In this document: positions 35,518-44,888 of the stretch, piece after piece
Numbering within the stretch: the first letter of the stretch is position 1
Layout: each line of letters opens with the position of its first letter
Assembly (NCBI GenBank): GCA_934615235.1
Contig: CAKTTL010000009.1
Location: 1 to 49,353 of the forward strand
Source: an uncultured Clostridia bacterium
Lineage (GTDB): Bacteria > Bacillota > Clostridia > Christensenellales > Aristaeellaceae
Reading direction: 5' to 3'
DNA length: 49,353 nucleotides
Notes under the pieces: model-generated
What the model was told of the DNA's origin: nothing
Seen by the model: the letters and a program-made list of their open reading frames with translations, nothing else
Database searches by the model: none
Program-made: the position numbers and the translations under genes

Positions 35518-37158
35518 ATGTGCAAGGATCATACCCTGCTGGGCAAAATGGTCGTTCAACTGACGCTGTTTGCGCTCGTGCCAACGCTTCTGCTGATGAT
35601 GTTCTTGCAGCGCAATAACCAGAACGCCGTCGCAGCGCGAGAGCGGCGGATGGCGGCGCAGGCGGCGGAGCAGGTAGAACGAAAACTGAACACATTGCGG
35701 GAGAATATTGAAAGCGCCGCCAGTATTGTTTCAACCGACCCGACGCTGAGAAAGGCGAGCAGAGTATTGCGCCGCGGCGCAACGATTGGCGAGGAAATCG
35801 ATAGCTATCGCGAATTATGTCAGCTTATTACGATGGTCGCCATTAACGGCAACGTGGACGCATCGCGGCTTTACCTGCCGGACAGCCGGCTTGTTACGCG
35901 TGAGCGGGTAAATCTGTTCGGCTTTTCCGATCTGGAGAACACGCACCTGCCGCCGAACATGCAGGGCTCGCGCGTCAGCAGCGGCTGGACGACGGGCGAC
36001 GACGGCGCGCTCGCGTTTTACTTTCGCGGCGTTTATAAACAGGGCGATATGCGCAACGGTCCGATCATCATGCTGAGCCTCTCGCATGAAAGAATTGACG
36101 AAATGATTGCCGAGATGGGTTATGAATGCAGCGTTTCCCTTTCTACGCAGTATGAGCAGCTTTTCTCCTACGGGCAGGAGACGAAAGGGGAAGAGCGGTT
36201 CGAGTTTACAGGCGGGGCATGGGATCTTGTGATTTCCATGCCGCTGGAACAGTTTGCGCAGGCGCAGACGACGCTGGTTAATCCCGCGCTTGGCGCGGTG
36301 ATGATGATGGCCGTCGCCATTCCCATCCTCGCGTCGACGGTTTCGCGGCCGCTTGCGCGCACGGTTAACGAACTGGCTAAGGCCAAGCAGGCGATTGTGC
36401 GGCAGGAATATGTGCGCCTGCCTGAGGATTCGAACGTGCATGAGCTGCGCGTGCTGCAGCAGTCTCATAACCAGATGATCGATTCCATCCAGAAGATGAT
36501 CCGCGACGTATACGAGGTGCGCCATGAGCGGGATCAGACCGAGCTGACAAGCCTGTTCGAGCAGGTGAAGCCGCATTTTCTCTATAACACGCTGGACGGT
36601 GGCAAATGGCTGGCGCTGCATGAAAACGCACCGCGCACGGCGGAGTTCCTGGAACGCCTTTCGGCTTTCTATCGTATCGGACTGAACAAGAGCAGCGTTT
36701 TTGTCCCGCTCGAACGGGAAATCAGCCATGTGCGCGAGTATGTGGAGCTGATGAAGCTGCGCTATGGCGACAGAATTGAACTGGAAACGGACATCGCGCC
36801 GGAATGCGAGAACGTTCAAGTGCTCAAGCTGCTGCTGCAGCCGTTGGTGGAGAATGCAATCGAGCATGGCGTCCACGGCAGCGAAAGCGAGGGCCTGATT
36901 CGCGTTTCCGCGCGGCTGATAGAAAAACGGCTGCGGCTTTGCGTAGCCGACAACGGAGTGGGGATGTCTGAGGAACAGCGCAGCCGCTTTAACCGGGACG
37001 GACAGAGCAGCGGCTACGGACTGGAAAACGTATATCGCCGGCTGAAAATATATTACGGTGAAAACGCGCAGATCCGGCTGGAAGAGCCGGATAAGGGAGG
37101 ATTGGCCGTCTGTATCGAAATCCGAACATCGGATGAACAAAAATCGGGTAAAAATTGA
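35518..37158 (+). CDS. YesM-type sensor histidine kinase
   Basis: A 546-residue two-component kinase. TM1 (about 10-29), an extracellular sensor, TM2 (about 258-277) and a HAMP-like linker lead to a His_kinase domain with His353 in VKPHFLYNTLD. The ATPase part has N box LLLQPLVENAIEHG and G boxes VADNGVGM and GYGLENVYRRL. AGGAGG is well spaced before the ATG. Its cognate regulator is probably the AraC-type response regulator at 42014, with transporter genes between them. It is expected to sense an extracellular sugar. Confidence 0.92.
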   Translation: MCKDHTLLGKMVVQLTLFALVPTLLLMMFLQRNNQNAVAARERRMAAQAAEQVERKLNTLRENIESAASIVSTDPTLRKASRVLRRGATIGEEIDSYRELCQLITMVAINGNVDASRLYLPDSRLVTRERVNLFGFSDLENTHLPPNMQGSRVSSGWTTGDDGALAFYFRGVYKQGDMRNGPIIMLSLSHERIDEMIAEMGYECSVSLSTQYEQLFSYGQETKGEERFEFTGGAWDLVISMPLEQFAQAQTTLVNPALGAVMMMAVAIPILASTVSRPLARTVNELAKAKQAIVRQEYVRLPEDSNVHELRVLQQSHNQMIDSIQKMIRDVYEVRHERDQTELTSLFEQVKPHFLYNTLDGGKWLALHENAPRTAEFLERLSAFYRIGLNKSSVFVPLEREISHVREYVELMKLRYGDRIELETDIAPECENVQVLKLLLQPLVENAIEHGVHGSESEGLIRVSARLIEKRLRLCVADNGVGMSEEQRSRFNRDGQSSGYGLENVYRRLKIYYGENAQIRLEEPDKGGLAVCIEIRTSDEQKSGKN

Positions 37159-37166
37159 GACAATTG

Positions 37167-37221
37167 TCATGATGTTTTGAGACAAACCCCTCTTGAAGGC
37201 AATAAATCAAAAGTGTACAGT
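37167..37221 (+). promoter_or_regulatory. LplBC operon promoter with probable YesN operator
   Basis: TCATGATGTTTTGAGA (37167-37182), ten bases, TTGAAG (37193-37198), 17 bases, TACAGT (37216-37221). Two direct TTGAGACAA half-sites (37155-37163 and 37178-37186) are 23 bp apart. The layout matches the GH130 promoter base for base in spacing. Confidence 0.7.
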
Positions 37222-37260
37222 AATTGTAACAGAGATTTATGCATATTCGGGAGGGGTTTG

Positions 37261-38190
37261 ATGACGGGCGAACTGAGACGGCGCAGCCGCAGGAGCGTAT
37301 GGCTGCGAATGCGCAAATACTGGCAGATTTATCTGCTGATTATTCCGGCGCTGCTTGTGCTGATCTATTTTAAGTATTATCCCATGTACGGCGTGCAGAT
37401 CGCCTTCCGCGATTACAAAATCGTGAAGGGAATTACCGGCAGCAAGTGGGTCGGACTGAAATGGTTCCGCAAGCTGTTTAATACGCCGAAGTTTTCACAG
37501 GTTGTATGGAACACCCTGTATCTGAATGTGCTGCACCTGTTCACGTCGCTGCCGTTGGCCATTTTCTTCGGCCTCGTGCTTAACGAGTGCAACGTGATCG
37601 GCTATAAGCGCGTGATCCAGACGGTGTCATACGTGCCGCATTTCCTTTCGTGGGTTATCGTTTACGCCATTTTCAACAATATGCTCGCTGATAAGGGAAT
37701 TATCAATTCCATGATCAAAGCCCTCGGCGGACAGAGCGTTGTTTTCCTTTCGCAATCCAGATATTTCCGTTCGATCCTTGTCATTTCCGACCTGTGGAAA
37801 AACACGGGATGGAACACGATCGTCATTCTCGCGGCGATTACGTCGATCGATCCTTCGCTGTATGAAGCGGCGGTGATGGACGGCGCGAACCGTCTCCAGC
37901 GTATGGCGCATGTGACGCTGCCGTCGATCCGTTCGATTTGCGTGGTGCTTCTGATTTTGCGGTTGGGCAGCATCATGGCCGACGATGTGACGCAGGTGCT
38001 CGTATTCTATAACACGGCGGTATACGATGTCGGCGACGTGCTGGGCACGTATATGTATCGTCAGGGCCTTGGCAAGATGGAGTACAGCTTCAGCTCGGCG
38101 GCGGGCCTGTTCCAGTCGGTCATCGGTATGGCGTTGATCCTGATTACAAACAAATTCGCGCATATGATGGGGGAACAGGGGCTATGGTAA
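37261..38190 (+). CDS. Sugar ABC transporter permease, LplB family (locus 2)
   Basis: About 309 residues, six membrane segments, with YYPMYGVQIAFRDY after TM1 and the EAA loop YEAAVMDGANRLQRMAHVTLP. I chose ATG 37261 (MTGELRRRSRR), preceded by GGGAGGGG, over the in-frame ATG 37177, which would lie inside the promoter. It forms a heteromeric importer with the next gene, which it overlaps by seven bases. Confidence 0.92.
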   Translation: MTGELRRRSRRSVWLRMRKYWQIYLLIIPALLVLIYFKYYPMYGVQIAFRDYKIVKGITGSKWVGLKWFRKLFNTPKFSQVVWNTLYLNVLHLFTSLPLAIFFGLVLNECNVIGYKRVIQTVSYVPHFLSWVIVYAIFNNMLADKGIINSMIKALGGQSVVFLSQSRYFRSILVISDLWKNTGWNTIVILAAITSIDPSLYEAAVMDGANRLQRMAHVTLPSIRSICVVLLILRLGSIMADDVTQVLVFYNTAVYDVGDVLGTYMYRQGLGKMEYSFSSAAGLFQSVIGMALILITNKFAHMMGEQGLW

Positions 38191-39104
38191 AGAAAGCGGA
38201 AATCAGGGAAAAAAAGAAGAGCGGACGGCCGCATGAACATTTTGGCGACCGGGTGTTCGTAGCGTTTTGCTATGTGTTCATTACGCTGTTGGGCGTCGTG
38301 TGCCTGTACCCGTTCCTGAATGTCGTGGCTAAATCGTTTTCAAGCGACGAGGCGGTTTATGCAGGCAAGGTGCTCGGCGTATGGCCGGTTGGTTTCAGTT
38401 TCAACTCCTATCAATATATCCTCAACAGCCAGCGGTATCTTGTGACAATGAAAAATACCGTTTTCGTCACGCTCATCGGCACGGCGCTAAGTCTGCTGTT
38501 TACGGTGTTTGTTTCCTTTGCGGTTTCGCGGCGGGATATGCCCGGCTCGAAGATTATCATGTTCGCGTATATTTTTACCATGATGTTCAGCGGCGGCATG
38601 ATTCCCACCTATCTGGCCGTGAGCAAAATCGGCCTGCTGGATTCGCATTGGTCGCTGATTCTTCCGGGCCTGGTTTCGGCCTATAACGTGATTCTGATGC
38701 GCAATTATATTCAGGGCCTGCCGGAGGAGCTGGAGGATTCCGCCAGCATCGACGGCGCAAGCCAGTTTCAGCTGATGTGGAAGATCATCCTTCCGCTCAC
38801 GTTGCCCTCTCTGGCGACGATTGGCCTGTTCTGCTGCGTAGGCTACTGGAACACGTATTTCAATGCCGTTATCTATATCAACTCGAGGGATAAGGCGATG
38901 CTGCAGGTTTACCTGCGCGAGGTGCTCATCAGCACGCAGAGCGCCAATCTTGACGCTGGTATGGATGAGCTGGCCAACATGGCCAGCAGCGAATCGGTAC
39001 AGGGCGCATGCGTCGTCGCGACCGCACTGCCGATTATTCTGGTGTACCCCTGGCTGCAGAAATACTACGTCAAGGGCATGACCCTCGGCGCGGTAAAGGG
39101 ATAA
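38184..39104 (+). CDS. Sugar ABC transporter permease, LplC family (locus 2)
   Basis: 306 residues with six membrane segments, an EAA-like loop EDSASIDGASQFQLMWKIILP and the family C-terminus LQKYYVKGMTLGAVKG. It is the paralogue of the locus 1 permease and overlaps the LplB-type gene. It imports an unidentified oligosaccharide together with the next gene's binding protein; no ATPase gene is present. Confidence 0.92.
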   Translation: MVKKAEIREKKKSGRPHEHFGDRVFVAFCYVFITLLGVVCLYPFLNVVAKSFSSDEAVYAGKVLGVWPVGFSFNSYQYILNSQRYLVTMKNTVFVTLIGTALSLLFTVFVSFAVSRRDMPGSKIIMFAYIFTMMFSGGMIPTYLAVSKIGLLDSHWSLILPGLVSAYNVILMRNYIQGLPEELEDSASIDGASQFQLMWKIILPLTLPSLATIGLFCCVGYWNTYFNAVIYINSRDKAMLQVYLREVLISTQSANLDAGMDELANMASSESVQGACVVATALPIILVYPWLQKYYVKGMTLGAVKG

Positions 39105-39187
39105 CGTTTCGATCTGTATGCGCGGCCGCTCCGTTTGCGGCGAAGCCGCCGTGCATTCACGATAAAATTTCTCAAGGAGGTTTCCCA

Positions 39188-40693
39188 ATGAAGAAATTTC
39201 TGTGCGCGCTTCTGGCGCTGGTGATGGTGCTGTGCAGCGCGGCGGCCGTGCTGGCCGACGAGCCCGTAACCATCAAGGTGCTGACCGGTTCCAACATTCA
39301 GTCCTTCTTCGAAGGCGATGACGAGAACCACAACTACATGATCGACTGGATCGAAGAGCAGACTGGCCTGAACGTTGAATGGTTCATCCTGCCTACCGAA
39401 AACGGCGACGAAAAGCGCAACGCTATGATGGCTTCCGCTACGGAAGTGCCGGATGTCGTCGCGATTCCGTCCCGTAACCTGTTCCTGACCTACGCCAACG
39501 ACGGCCTCATTCAGGATATCACCGAATACATCACCGACGATTTCTTTGCCAACGACAGCCAGGGCGCGTATAAGCTCGGCATTCTCGACGGCAAGTATTA
39601 CGCCGTCGCCACCCCTGGCAACCAGTCTGCCACCACGTACCTCTGGTGGTACAACAAGGCTGCTCTGGCCGAAGCCGGCATTGAAATCTCCGGTCACGAG
39701 ATGACGCTCGACGAATTCACCAATGTCCTTTACGCCGTCAAGGAAGCGTATCCGGACAAGATTGCGCTCGGCTGCGCCGCCAATGGCACGCAGGACTGGA
39801 TCAACGGCATGCAGGAAGTCTACGGAGCGTTCGGCATTGCCAACGCGTATCGCCTGACTGCGGATGGCCAGATTGAATATGCGCTTTCGAGCGAAGACGG
39901 CAAGGCCGCGCTTGAATACATGAACAAGCTGTACGCGGACGGCGTGTTGGATCCGGAATTCCTCGTTACCACGAAGGATACCCTCAACACCAAGCTCATG
40001 AACGGCGATGTGCTTACCGCCATGTTCGCTTGGTACGACTATACCGGTACTTACAAGAGCAACATCGGCAACGGCGAATGGCCGGAGGTCGATCACGCGT
40101 GGGATTATGTCAACATCATTGACGGCGGCCGCGCCACCAAGGGCCAGACGACCGGCAACCTCAACCAGTACTACATGGGCGTTTCCTATGCCTGCAAGCA
40201 TCCGGAAGAGGCTGTGAAGCTGATTCACCTGATGCTCACGCCGGAATACTACGATAAGTGCTTCTTCGGCACCGAAGGCGAAGATTACTACTACGACGAG
40301 ACCGGCACCCGCTGGCGCAATCAGGAAAGCCAGATCGGCAAGGGATTCTCTGTGAGCGGCACGCAGTGGTATGTGTACTACTACTTCGCCGAGACTGGCG
40401 AGCAGCGAGTCAATCGTATGACGACCGGCAACCCGAACTACGACATGGAATACAACATGAACGCCTGGTATGGCTGCAAGGAAGTGGACGATCCGACCGC
40501 GACGATGCCCGTTATCGAAGCGTATCAGGACAGCAACACCGACATCGCTGATGTGACCGCCGCTTATGCGATCAAGTTCGTGATGGGCGAATACGGCTTC
40601 GACCAGTGGGATAAGTATCAGTCCGAGCTGGAAGCCGTTGGCCTGAGCGATGTGCTGGAAGCGCTTAACGAGTGGTACGTTACGACGAAGTAA
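39188..40693 (+). CDS. Extracellular sugar-binding protein, LplA type (locus 2)
   Basis: About 501 residues. The signal peptide is MKKFLCALLALVMVLCSAA, with a probable signal peptidase I site after VLA (residue 23). Cys16 lies in MVLC, where a bulky Leu precedes the Cys, so it is a poor lipobox. AAGGAGG precedes ATG 39188, far better than the upstream in-frame ATG 39008. Its length and fold features (EVPDVVAIPSRNL, aromatic-rich binding region with WWYNKAALAEAG) fit oligosaccharide-binding proteins. Confidence 0.9.
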   Translation: MKKFLCALLALVMVLCSAAAVLADEPVTIKVLTGSNIQSFFEGDDENHNYMIDWIEEQTGLNVEWFILPTENGDEKRNAMMASATEVPDVVAIPSRNLFLTYANDGLIQDITEYITDDFFANDSQGAYKLGILDGKYYAVATPGNQSATTYLWWYNKAALAEAGIEISGHEMTLDEFTNVLYAVKEAYPDKIALGCAANGTQDWINGMQEVYGAFGIANAYRLTADGQIEYALSSEDGKAALEYMNKLYADGVLDPEFLVTTKDTLNTKLMNGDVLTAMFAWYDYTGTYKSNIGNGEWPEVDHAWDYVNIIDGGRATKGQTTGNLNQYYMGVSYACKHPEEAVKLIHLMLTPEYYDKCFFGTEGEDYYYDETGTRWRNQESQIGKGFSVSGTQWYVYYYFAETGEQRVNRMTTGNPNYDMEYNMNAWYGCKEVDDPTATMPVIEAYQDSNTDIADVTAAYAIKFVMGEYGFDQWDKYQSELEAVGLSDVLEALNEWYVTTK

Positions 40694-40712
40694 GTTACGT
40701 CTCTCCGTTTTC

Positions 40713-40744
40713 CGGGGTGCGGATGCCGCAAGTCCGCACCCCCG
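40713..40744 (+). terminator. Strong intercistronic hairpin after the binding protein
   Basis: CGGGGTGCGGA pairs with TCCGCACCCCCG around TGCCGCAAG, with no T-run after it. Such stems below binding-protein genes often stabilise the upstream mRNA and only partly stop transcription. Confidence 0.5.
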
Positions 40745-40822
40745 GGCTCATATTCGGACGGCGCGCTGACGATAGCGCTTTCGTGGGAAACGCTACCCTC
40801 AGCATACCGGAGGAGGATAGAG

Positions 40823-41992
40823 ATGGAAAGGATTTTTTTGCTGGGCGATTCTGTGCGGATGGGGTATGACCGCGCTGTGCGCGATCATTTTGCCGGCCGA
40901 GCCGAGGTGTATTATCCGCGGGATAATTGCCGCTTTGCGGCGTATCTGCTGCGGCATTGCCCGGAATGGATCGAAGCAGAGTGCGATCCGCAGACGGTGA
41001 CGCTCGTGCATTTTAACGCCGGGCTTTGGGATACGGGACGCTATCTTTTCGAGGATGTTCCCTTTACGCCGCTGGAAGAATATATCGCGCTGTTGCGGCG
41101 CGTTGTAGAAAAACTGCGGCATATCTGCCCGAAGGCGAAGCTGATTTTTGCAACGTCTACGCCCGTGCAGCCGCAGCGGTATGACGTGAAGCGCTTTATG
41201 CGTTATAATGAGGATATCGCTGCATATAACGAGGCTGCCGTACGGCTGATGAACGAGCTGGGCGTACCGGTGGACGATTTATTCGCCGTGGCGAGCAGGT
41301 TAGACGAATCCGCATGGAGCGATGGAACGCATTTGTATACGCCGGCCGGGCGGGAAGCGCTCAGCGCTGCCGTATGCAATGAGATCGAAGCGCAGCTGCA
41401 TCCCTTTGGAACGGAGAAAACAGTCTTTCTGCTTGGCGATTCGATCCGCAAGGGGTATGATTTGCGCGTACGCGAGAATCTTTCCGGGTGTGCGGCGGTC
41501 TATTTCTCACCGGATAACGGCCGCTTCGCGGCGTATACAATGCGCTGCCTTGCCGAATGGATTGCAAACGAATGCGAGCCGGAGCAAGTGGACGCGGTTC
41601 ATTTTAACGTCGGGCTGTGGGATGTGTTGCGTCAGGACGGCGAGGAGCCCAATACGCCGCTGGATGAATATCTTCGCGCGCTGCAGCGAATCGTTGATCG
41701 ACTGCGCAGACATTGCCCGAACGCAAAACTGATTTTCGCGACGACGACGCCTGTACTGGAAGAAAAATATGACCGGCAGCAGGAATTTGGCCGCAGAAAC
41801 GCGGATATTGAACGGTACAATGAGGCCGCTGTGCGGCTGATGAAAGAAAACGGCGTCGCTGTGAACGACTTGTATGCCGTTGCCGTGGCGCTGGATCCAC
41901 AGGCACATTCGGATGCAACGCATTTTGATACGGAAGCCGGTACGGAGGCGTTGGCGCAGGCGGTGAGCAAGAGCATCCTTGCGGTAATCTGA
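40823..41992 (+). CDS. Tandem SGNH/GDSL hydrolase-like protein
   Basis: 389 residues made of two homologous halves (about 1-195 and 203-389). Each has the SGNH blocks: GDSVRMGY (Ser10) and GDSIRKGY (Ser207); VHFNAGLWD and VHFNVGLWD; AKLIFATSTPV and AKLIFATTTPV; and the Asp/His block SDGTHLYT and SDATHFDT. More than half the aligned residues agree by eye, so this is a recent gene-internal duplication. Both halves keep the catalytic Ser, Asp and His. No signal peptide. It probably removes acyl, for example acetyl, groups from an imported sugar. Confidence 0.8.
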   Translation: MERIFLLGDSVRMGYDRAVRDHFAGRAEVYYPRDNCRFAAYLLRHCPEWIEAECDPQTVTLVHFNAGLWDTGRYLFEDVPFTPLEEYIALLRRVVEKLRHICPKAKLIFATSTPVQPQRYDVKRFMRYNEDIAAYNEAAVRLMNELGVPVDDLFAVASRLDESAWSDGTHLYTPAGREALSAAVCNEIEAQLHPFGTEKTVFLLGDSIRKGYDLRVRENLSGCAAVYFSPDNGRFAAYTMRCLAEWIANECEPEQVDAVHFNVGLWDVLRQDGEEPNTPLDEYLRALQRIVDRLRRHCPNAKLIFATTTPVLEEKYDRQQEFGRRNADIERYNEAAVRLMKENGVAVNDLYAVAVALDPQAHSDATHFDTEAGTEALAQAVSKSILAVI

Positions 41993-42013
41993 GGGAGAGG
42001 AAAGAAAACGCAC

Positions 42014-43042
42014 GTGGTACGTTTCTTTATTGTGGAAGACGATAGGCTGATATGCGAGGGCCTGCGCGATTGCTTTCCGTGGCGGGAGCTGGGAGCGCAG
42101 GTCTGCGGCGTATGCGATAACGGAAAGAACGCGCTTGAGCGGATTCTGGCCGAAGAGGTCGACGTCGTTCTGACGGATATCATGCTGCCTGGAATGGACG
42201 GCATCGAACTGGGAAAGGCGCTGCGTGAACGGGGCTGGCCTGGAGAGATGATCATGATGAGCGCGTTCCAGAACGTGGATTATGTGCGCGGCGCGCTTAA
42301 AACGCAGGCTGTTGATTTCCTGTTTAAGCCCGTACAGATGAGCGAACTGCGCGAGGACGTAATGCGCGCGGTGGAGCGCGTGAGAAACCGCCGGGCTGTC
42401 AGCCCATACGACGAAACTGTCTGGCACGAGCCGCTCGGGGCTGCGTTGGAAACCTGTGAGCAGGAAGCGTTGCTGCATTCGCTGCAGGAGGCGTGGACGA
42501 TTCTCAGCAGCGGAACGGGCGATACGGAAGTTGTTCGCGCGCGGGCCGGCGGTGTGCTGGCTTTCTGCCGGGAGCTGATTTGTCTGAACGCGGCGGAGAG
42601 AAAGCTGGAAGAAGCGCTTGAACGGCTGGAGAACGCCCGTTCTGTGGCGCAGCTGCGGGAGGAATATGAGCGTGCGGTAGATTCGCTCAGCAGGGTATTG
42701 ACAGAAAACGCGCGTGAATGGCGTTTCGCTGTGAATGTACACCGAATGCTGAAGGAAGATTTGCAGCATACGGAAGCGGAGCGGTTGGCGGCAGCGCTGC
42801 ATATTTCACGGGCGAGCTTTTACCGCCTGTTTATCAGTGCGTTTGCGAAAAGCCCGAGCGAATATGTGCTGGAGCTGCGCATGCGCGAGGCAGGGCGGCT
42901 GCTCCTCTCTACGCGGCTGCGTACCTATGAAATTGCCGAGCGTGTGGGTTATAAGGACGTGAATTATTTTACGCGCCTGTTTCATCAACAGACAGGGATG
43001 CTTCCCAGGGAATACAGTGAGCGGAAGGGGCAAAAGGAATGA
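42014..43042 (+). CDS. YesN-type AraC response regulator
   Basis: 342 residues. The receiver domain (Asp55 in VVLTDIMLPGMDG) is followed by a helical linker and a C-terminal AraC HTH (LAAALHISRASFYRLF; IAERVGYKDVNYFTRLFHQQTG). It starts with GTG 42014. It is the likely partner of the YesM kinase at 35518 and the likely reader of the shared promoter motif at 34356 and 37167. It overlaps the Gfo/Idh gene by four bases (ATGA). Confidence 0.92.
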   Translation: MVRFFIVEDDRLICEGLRDCFPWRELGAQVCGVCDNGKNALERILAEEVDVVLTDIMLPGMDGIELGKALRERGWPGEMIMMSAFQNVDYVRGALKTQAVDFLFKPVQMSELREDVMRAVERVRNRRAVSPYDETVWHEPLGAALETCEQEALLHSLQEAWTILSSGTGDTEVVRARAGGVLAFCRELICLNAAERKLEEALERLENARSVAQLREEYERAVDSLSRVLTENAREWRFAVNVHRMLKEDLQHTEAERLAAALHISRASFYRLFISAFAKSPSEYVLELRMREAGRLLLSTRLRTYEIAERVGYKDVNYFTRLFHQQTGMLPREYSERKGQKE

Positions 43043-44052
43043 AACCGATTAAAATCGCGCAGATCGGCATCGGGCATAATCATGGCTCGGCCAAGATGGA
43101 ATGTATGCGGCGTTTCCCGGAGCTGTTTGAGGTGGTTGGCGTTTGCGAGAGCGATCCGAAATGGCGCGCGGAGCGCGGCGGATGGCAGGAATACGCGGGC
43201 ATGCGCTGGATGACCGAGGAGGAAATATTCGCAACGCCCGGGCTGGAAGCCGTATGCGTTGAGCCGGATGTGCCGCGGCTGAACGAAGTGGCGATGAAGT
43301 GCGTTGAGCGCGGGCTGCATATTCATATGGATAAGCCAGCGGGCGAACGGTATCCGGAGTTTGAAAAGATGATGCGCGTGGCGCAGAAAAACAACGTGAT
43401 CGTTCAGCTGGCGTATATGTATCGCTACAACGCGAGCATCCGCTATGCCATCGAGCAGGCGCGCAGCGGCAAATTGGGCCGCGTTTTCGAGATCGACGCG
43501 CAGATGAGCGCCATGCACCCCAACGGCTACCGGCGCTGGCTGGAGCAGTACCGCGGGGGTGATATGTTCATTTTCGGTTCGCACCTGATTGATCTGATTG
43601 TCTATATGCTCGGCGAGCCGGAACGGGTTGTGCCGTTTTTGAAAAATTCGTTCCCGGAGGATTCGCACTGCATCGATAACGCGCTGGCCGTGCTGGAATA
43701 CCCGCAGGCCACGTGTACAGTGCGCTGCACGTCGGCGGAGCCGAACGGCTATTACCGCCGGCAGCTGGTTGTCTGCGGTTCAGAGGGGACGATTGAAATC
43801 AAGCCGCTTGAAAACCCGACCGTGATGTCCTTCGCGCCGCGCGAGGAATATATCGGCGCGGAGATTCATCAGAATGGGCATAAGGATGCGCGGCAGTATC
43901 TCGATATGCCCAACAAAGGCGGCCGATACGATGCGCAGATGATGGATTTTGCCCGCGCTGTGCGCGGAGAAATTAAAAACCCGTTCGACTACGAGCATGA
44001 ACTGGCTGTGCAGCGCACGGTGCTCAGGGCGTGCGGTCTTCCGCTGGACTGA
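43039..44052 (+). CDS. Gfo/Idh/MocA-family oxidoreductase
   Basis: A 337-residue NAD(P)-dependent sugar/inositol dehydrogenase-type enzyme. The Rossmann start is IKIAQIGIGHNHGSA; GLHIHMDKPAGE corresponds to the family EKP motif; the C-terminal domain includes GGDMFIFGSHLIDLIVYMLG with the conserved Asp/His region. It is coupled to the YesN gene. It probably oxidises or reduces a hydroxyl of a sugar from the imported substrate. Its last 29 bases overlap the convergent AraC gene. Confidence 0.9.
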   Translation: MKPIKIAQIGIGHNHGSAKMECMRRFPELFEVVGVCESDPKWRAERGGWQEYAGMRWMTEEEIFATPGLEAVCVEPDVPRLNEVAMKCVERGLHIHMDKPAGERYPEFEKMMRVAQKNNVIVQLAYMYRYNASIRYAIEQARSGKLGRVFEIDAQMSAMHPNGYRRWLEQYRGGDMFIFGSHLIDLIVYMLGEPERVVPFLKNSFPEDSHCIDNALAVLEYPQATCTVRCTSAEPNGYYRRQLVVCGSEGTIEIKPLENPTVMSFAPREEYIGAEIHQNGHKDARQYLDMPNKGGRYDAQMMDFARAVRGEIKNPFDYEHELAVQRTVLRACGLPLD

Positions 44053-44851
44053 CCGCGCGCCGGCGACGGTATTCTGACGGGCTGATCCCTTCGTACGCGC
44101 GGAAAGCGCGGGAGAAATGATAGAGGTTTTCAAACCCGCACGCTTCGGCGATGTACGCGATCGAAACGTCGGAGCCATCCAGCAGCGCGCGCGCCTGCCG
44201 AAAGCGGACGGATTGAATGTATTGTTTGGGTGAAAGGCCATAAATATCACGGAAAACGCGGCGGAAATACGTTTCGCAGATGCCGCAGTCTGCGGCAAGC
44301 GCGGCGATTGAGATTTCGCTCGACAGATTGCCTTCCAGCTGGGCCATGCGCGCGCGAATCATCGAGACATGATGCTTTGAAAGGTAGCGTGCGTTGCGGT
44401 CTTCGTCGAGCGCGGCGAACATACTGTATAGATATGCGTTCAGTCGGGCGCGCCAACCGACGGAGTGCCCGAGGTAACAGCGCACCATGGCGGAAAAATC
44501 CTCAGCCCATTTTTCAGGGTAACGCGGCTGGATCAGAAACGGTTCGTAGCCCGGGTCGCTGTCAAGATAAAAGTTGACGCAGAAGCAGTCGCCGCGATCC
44601 TTCTGCTGCACGTAGTATTCGCGCCCCTGCGGGAGATATAGAAGCGTTCCGGGTGCGTTGAGGAGCTGAAAGCGATTTTCGACCACATAGAGCGATTCTC
44701 CGCCGTAACGATAGACGAGCCCGTGGTATTTGCGTGCGCCGAAGCGTTTTACATGCGTGTCGTTAACCTGGACAAAACCAGGATCGACATCGTGCGTGGT
44801 GATGTGTACGACGTTTTCAATTCTGGTAATAGTCCAATCGGATAAATTCAT
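44024..44851 (-). CDS. AraC-family regulator with N-terminal sugar-binding domain
   Basis: About 275 residues: an N-terminal cupin-like AraC ligand-binding domain (PGTLLYLPQGREYYVQQ) and a C-terminal double HTH (IAALAADCGICETYFRRVFRD; IAEACGFENLYHFSRAFRAYEG). I chose ATG 44851 (MNLSDW), preceded by AGAGGGGGAAG, over the in-frame ATG 44884. It is divergent from the glycyl radical enzyme gene and probably controls it. It overlaps the end of the Gfo/Idh gene. Confidence 0.9.
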   Translation of the reverse strand: MNLSDWTITRIENVVHITTHDVDPGFVQVNDTHVKRFGARKYHGLVYRYGGESLYVVENRFQLLNAPGTLLYLPQGREYYVQQKDRGDCFCVNFYLDSDPGYEPFLIQPRYPEKWAEDFSAMVRCYLGHSVGWRARLNAYLYSMFAALDEDRNARYLSKHHVSMIRARMAQLEGNLSSEISIAALAADCGICETYFRRVFRDIYGLSPKQYIQSVRFRQARALLDGSDVSIAYIAEACGFENLYHFSRAFRAYEGISPSEYRRRRAVSPAEDRTP

Positions 44852-44888
44852 CGGCGCTTCCCCCTCTTCAATAGGATACTGCATTCAT

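Noticed and set aside
39188..39260. Cys16 of the locus 2 binding protein as a lipoprotein cysteine
   Set aside because: The residue before it is Leu rather than Gly, Ala or Ser, and a good VLA signal peptidase I site follows seven residues later.
42985..43668. Minus-strand frame opposite the Gfo/Idh gene
   Set aside because: Shadow frame; the plus strand has clear Rossmann and DKPAGE motifs.
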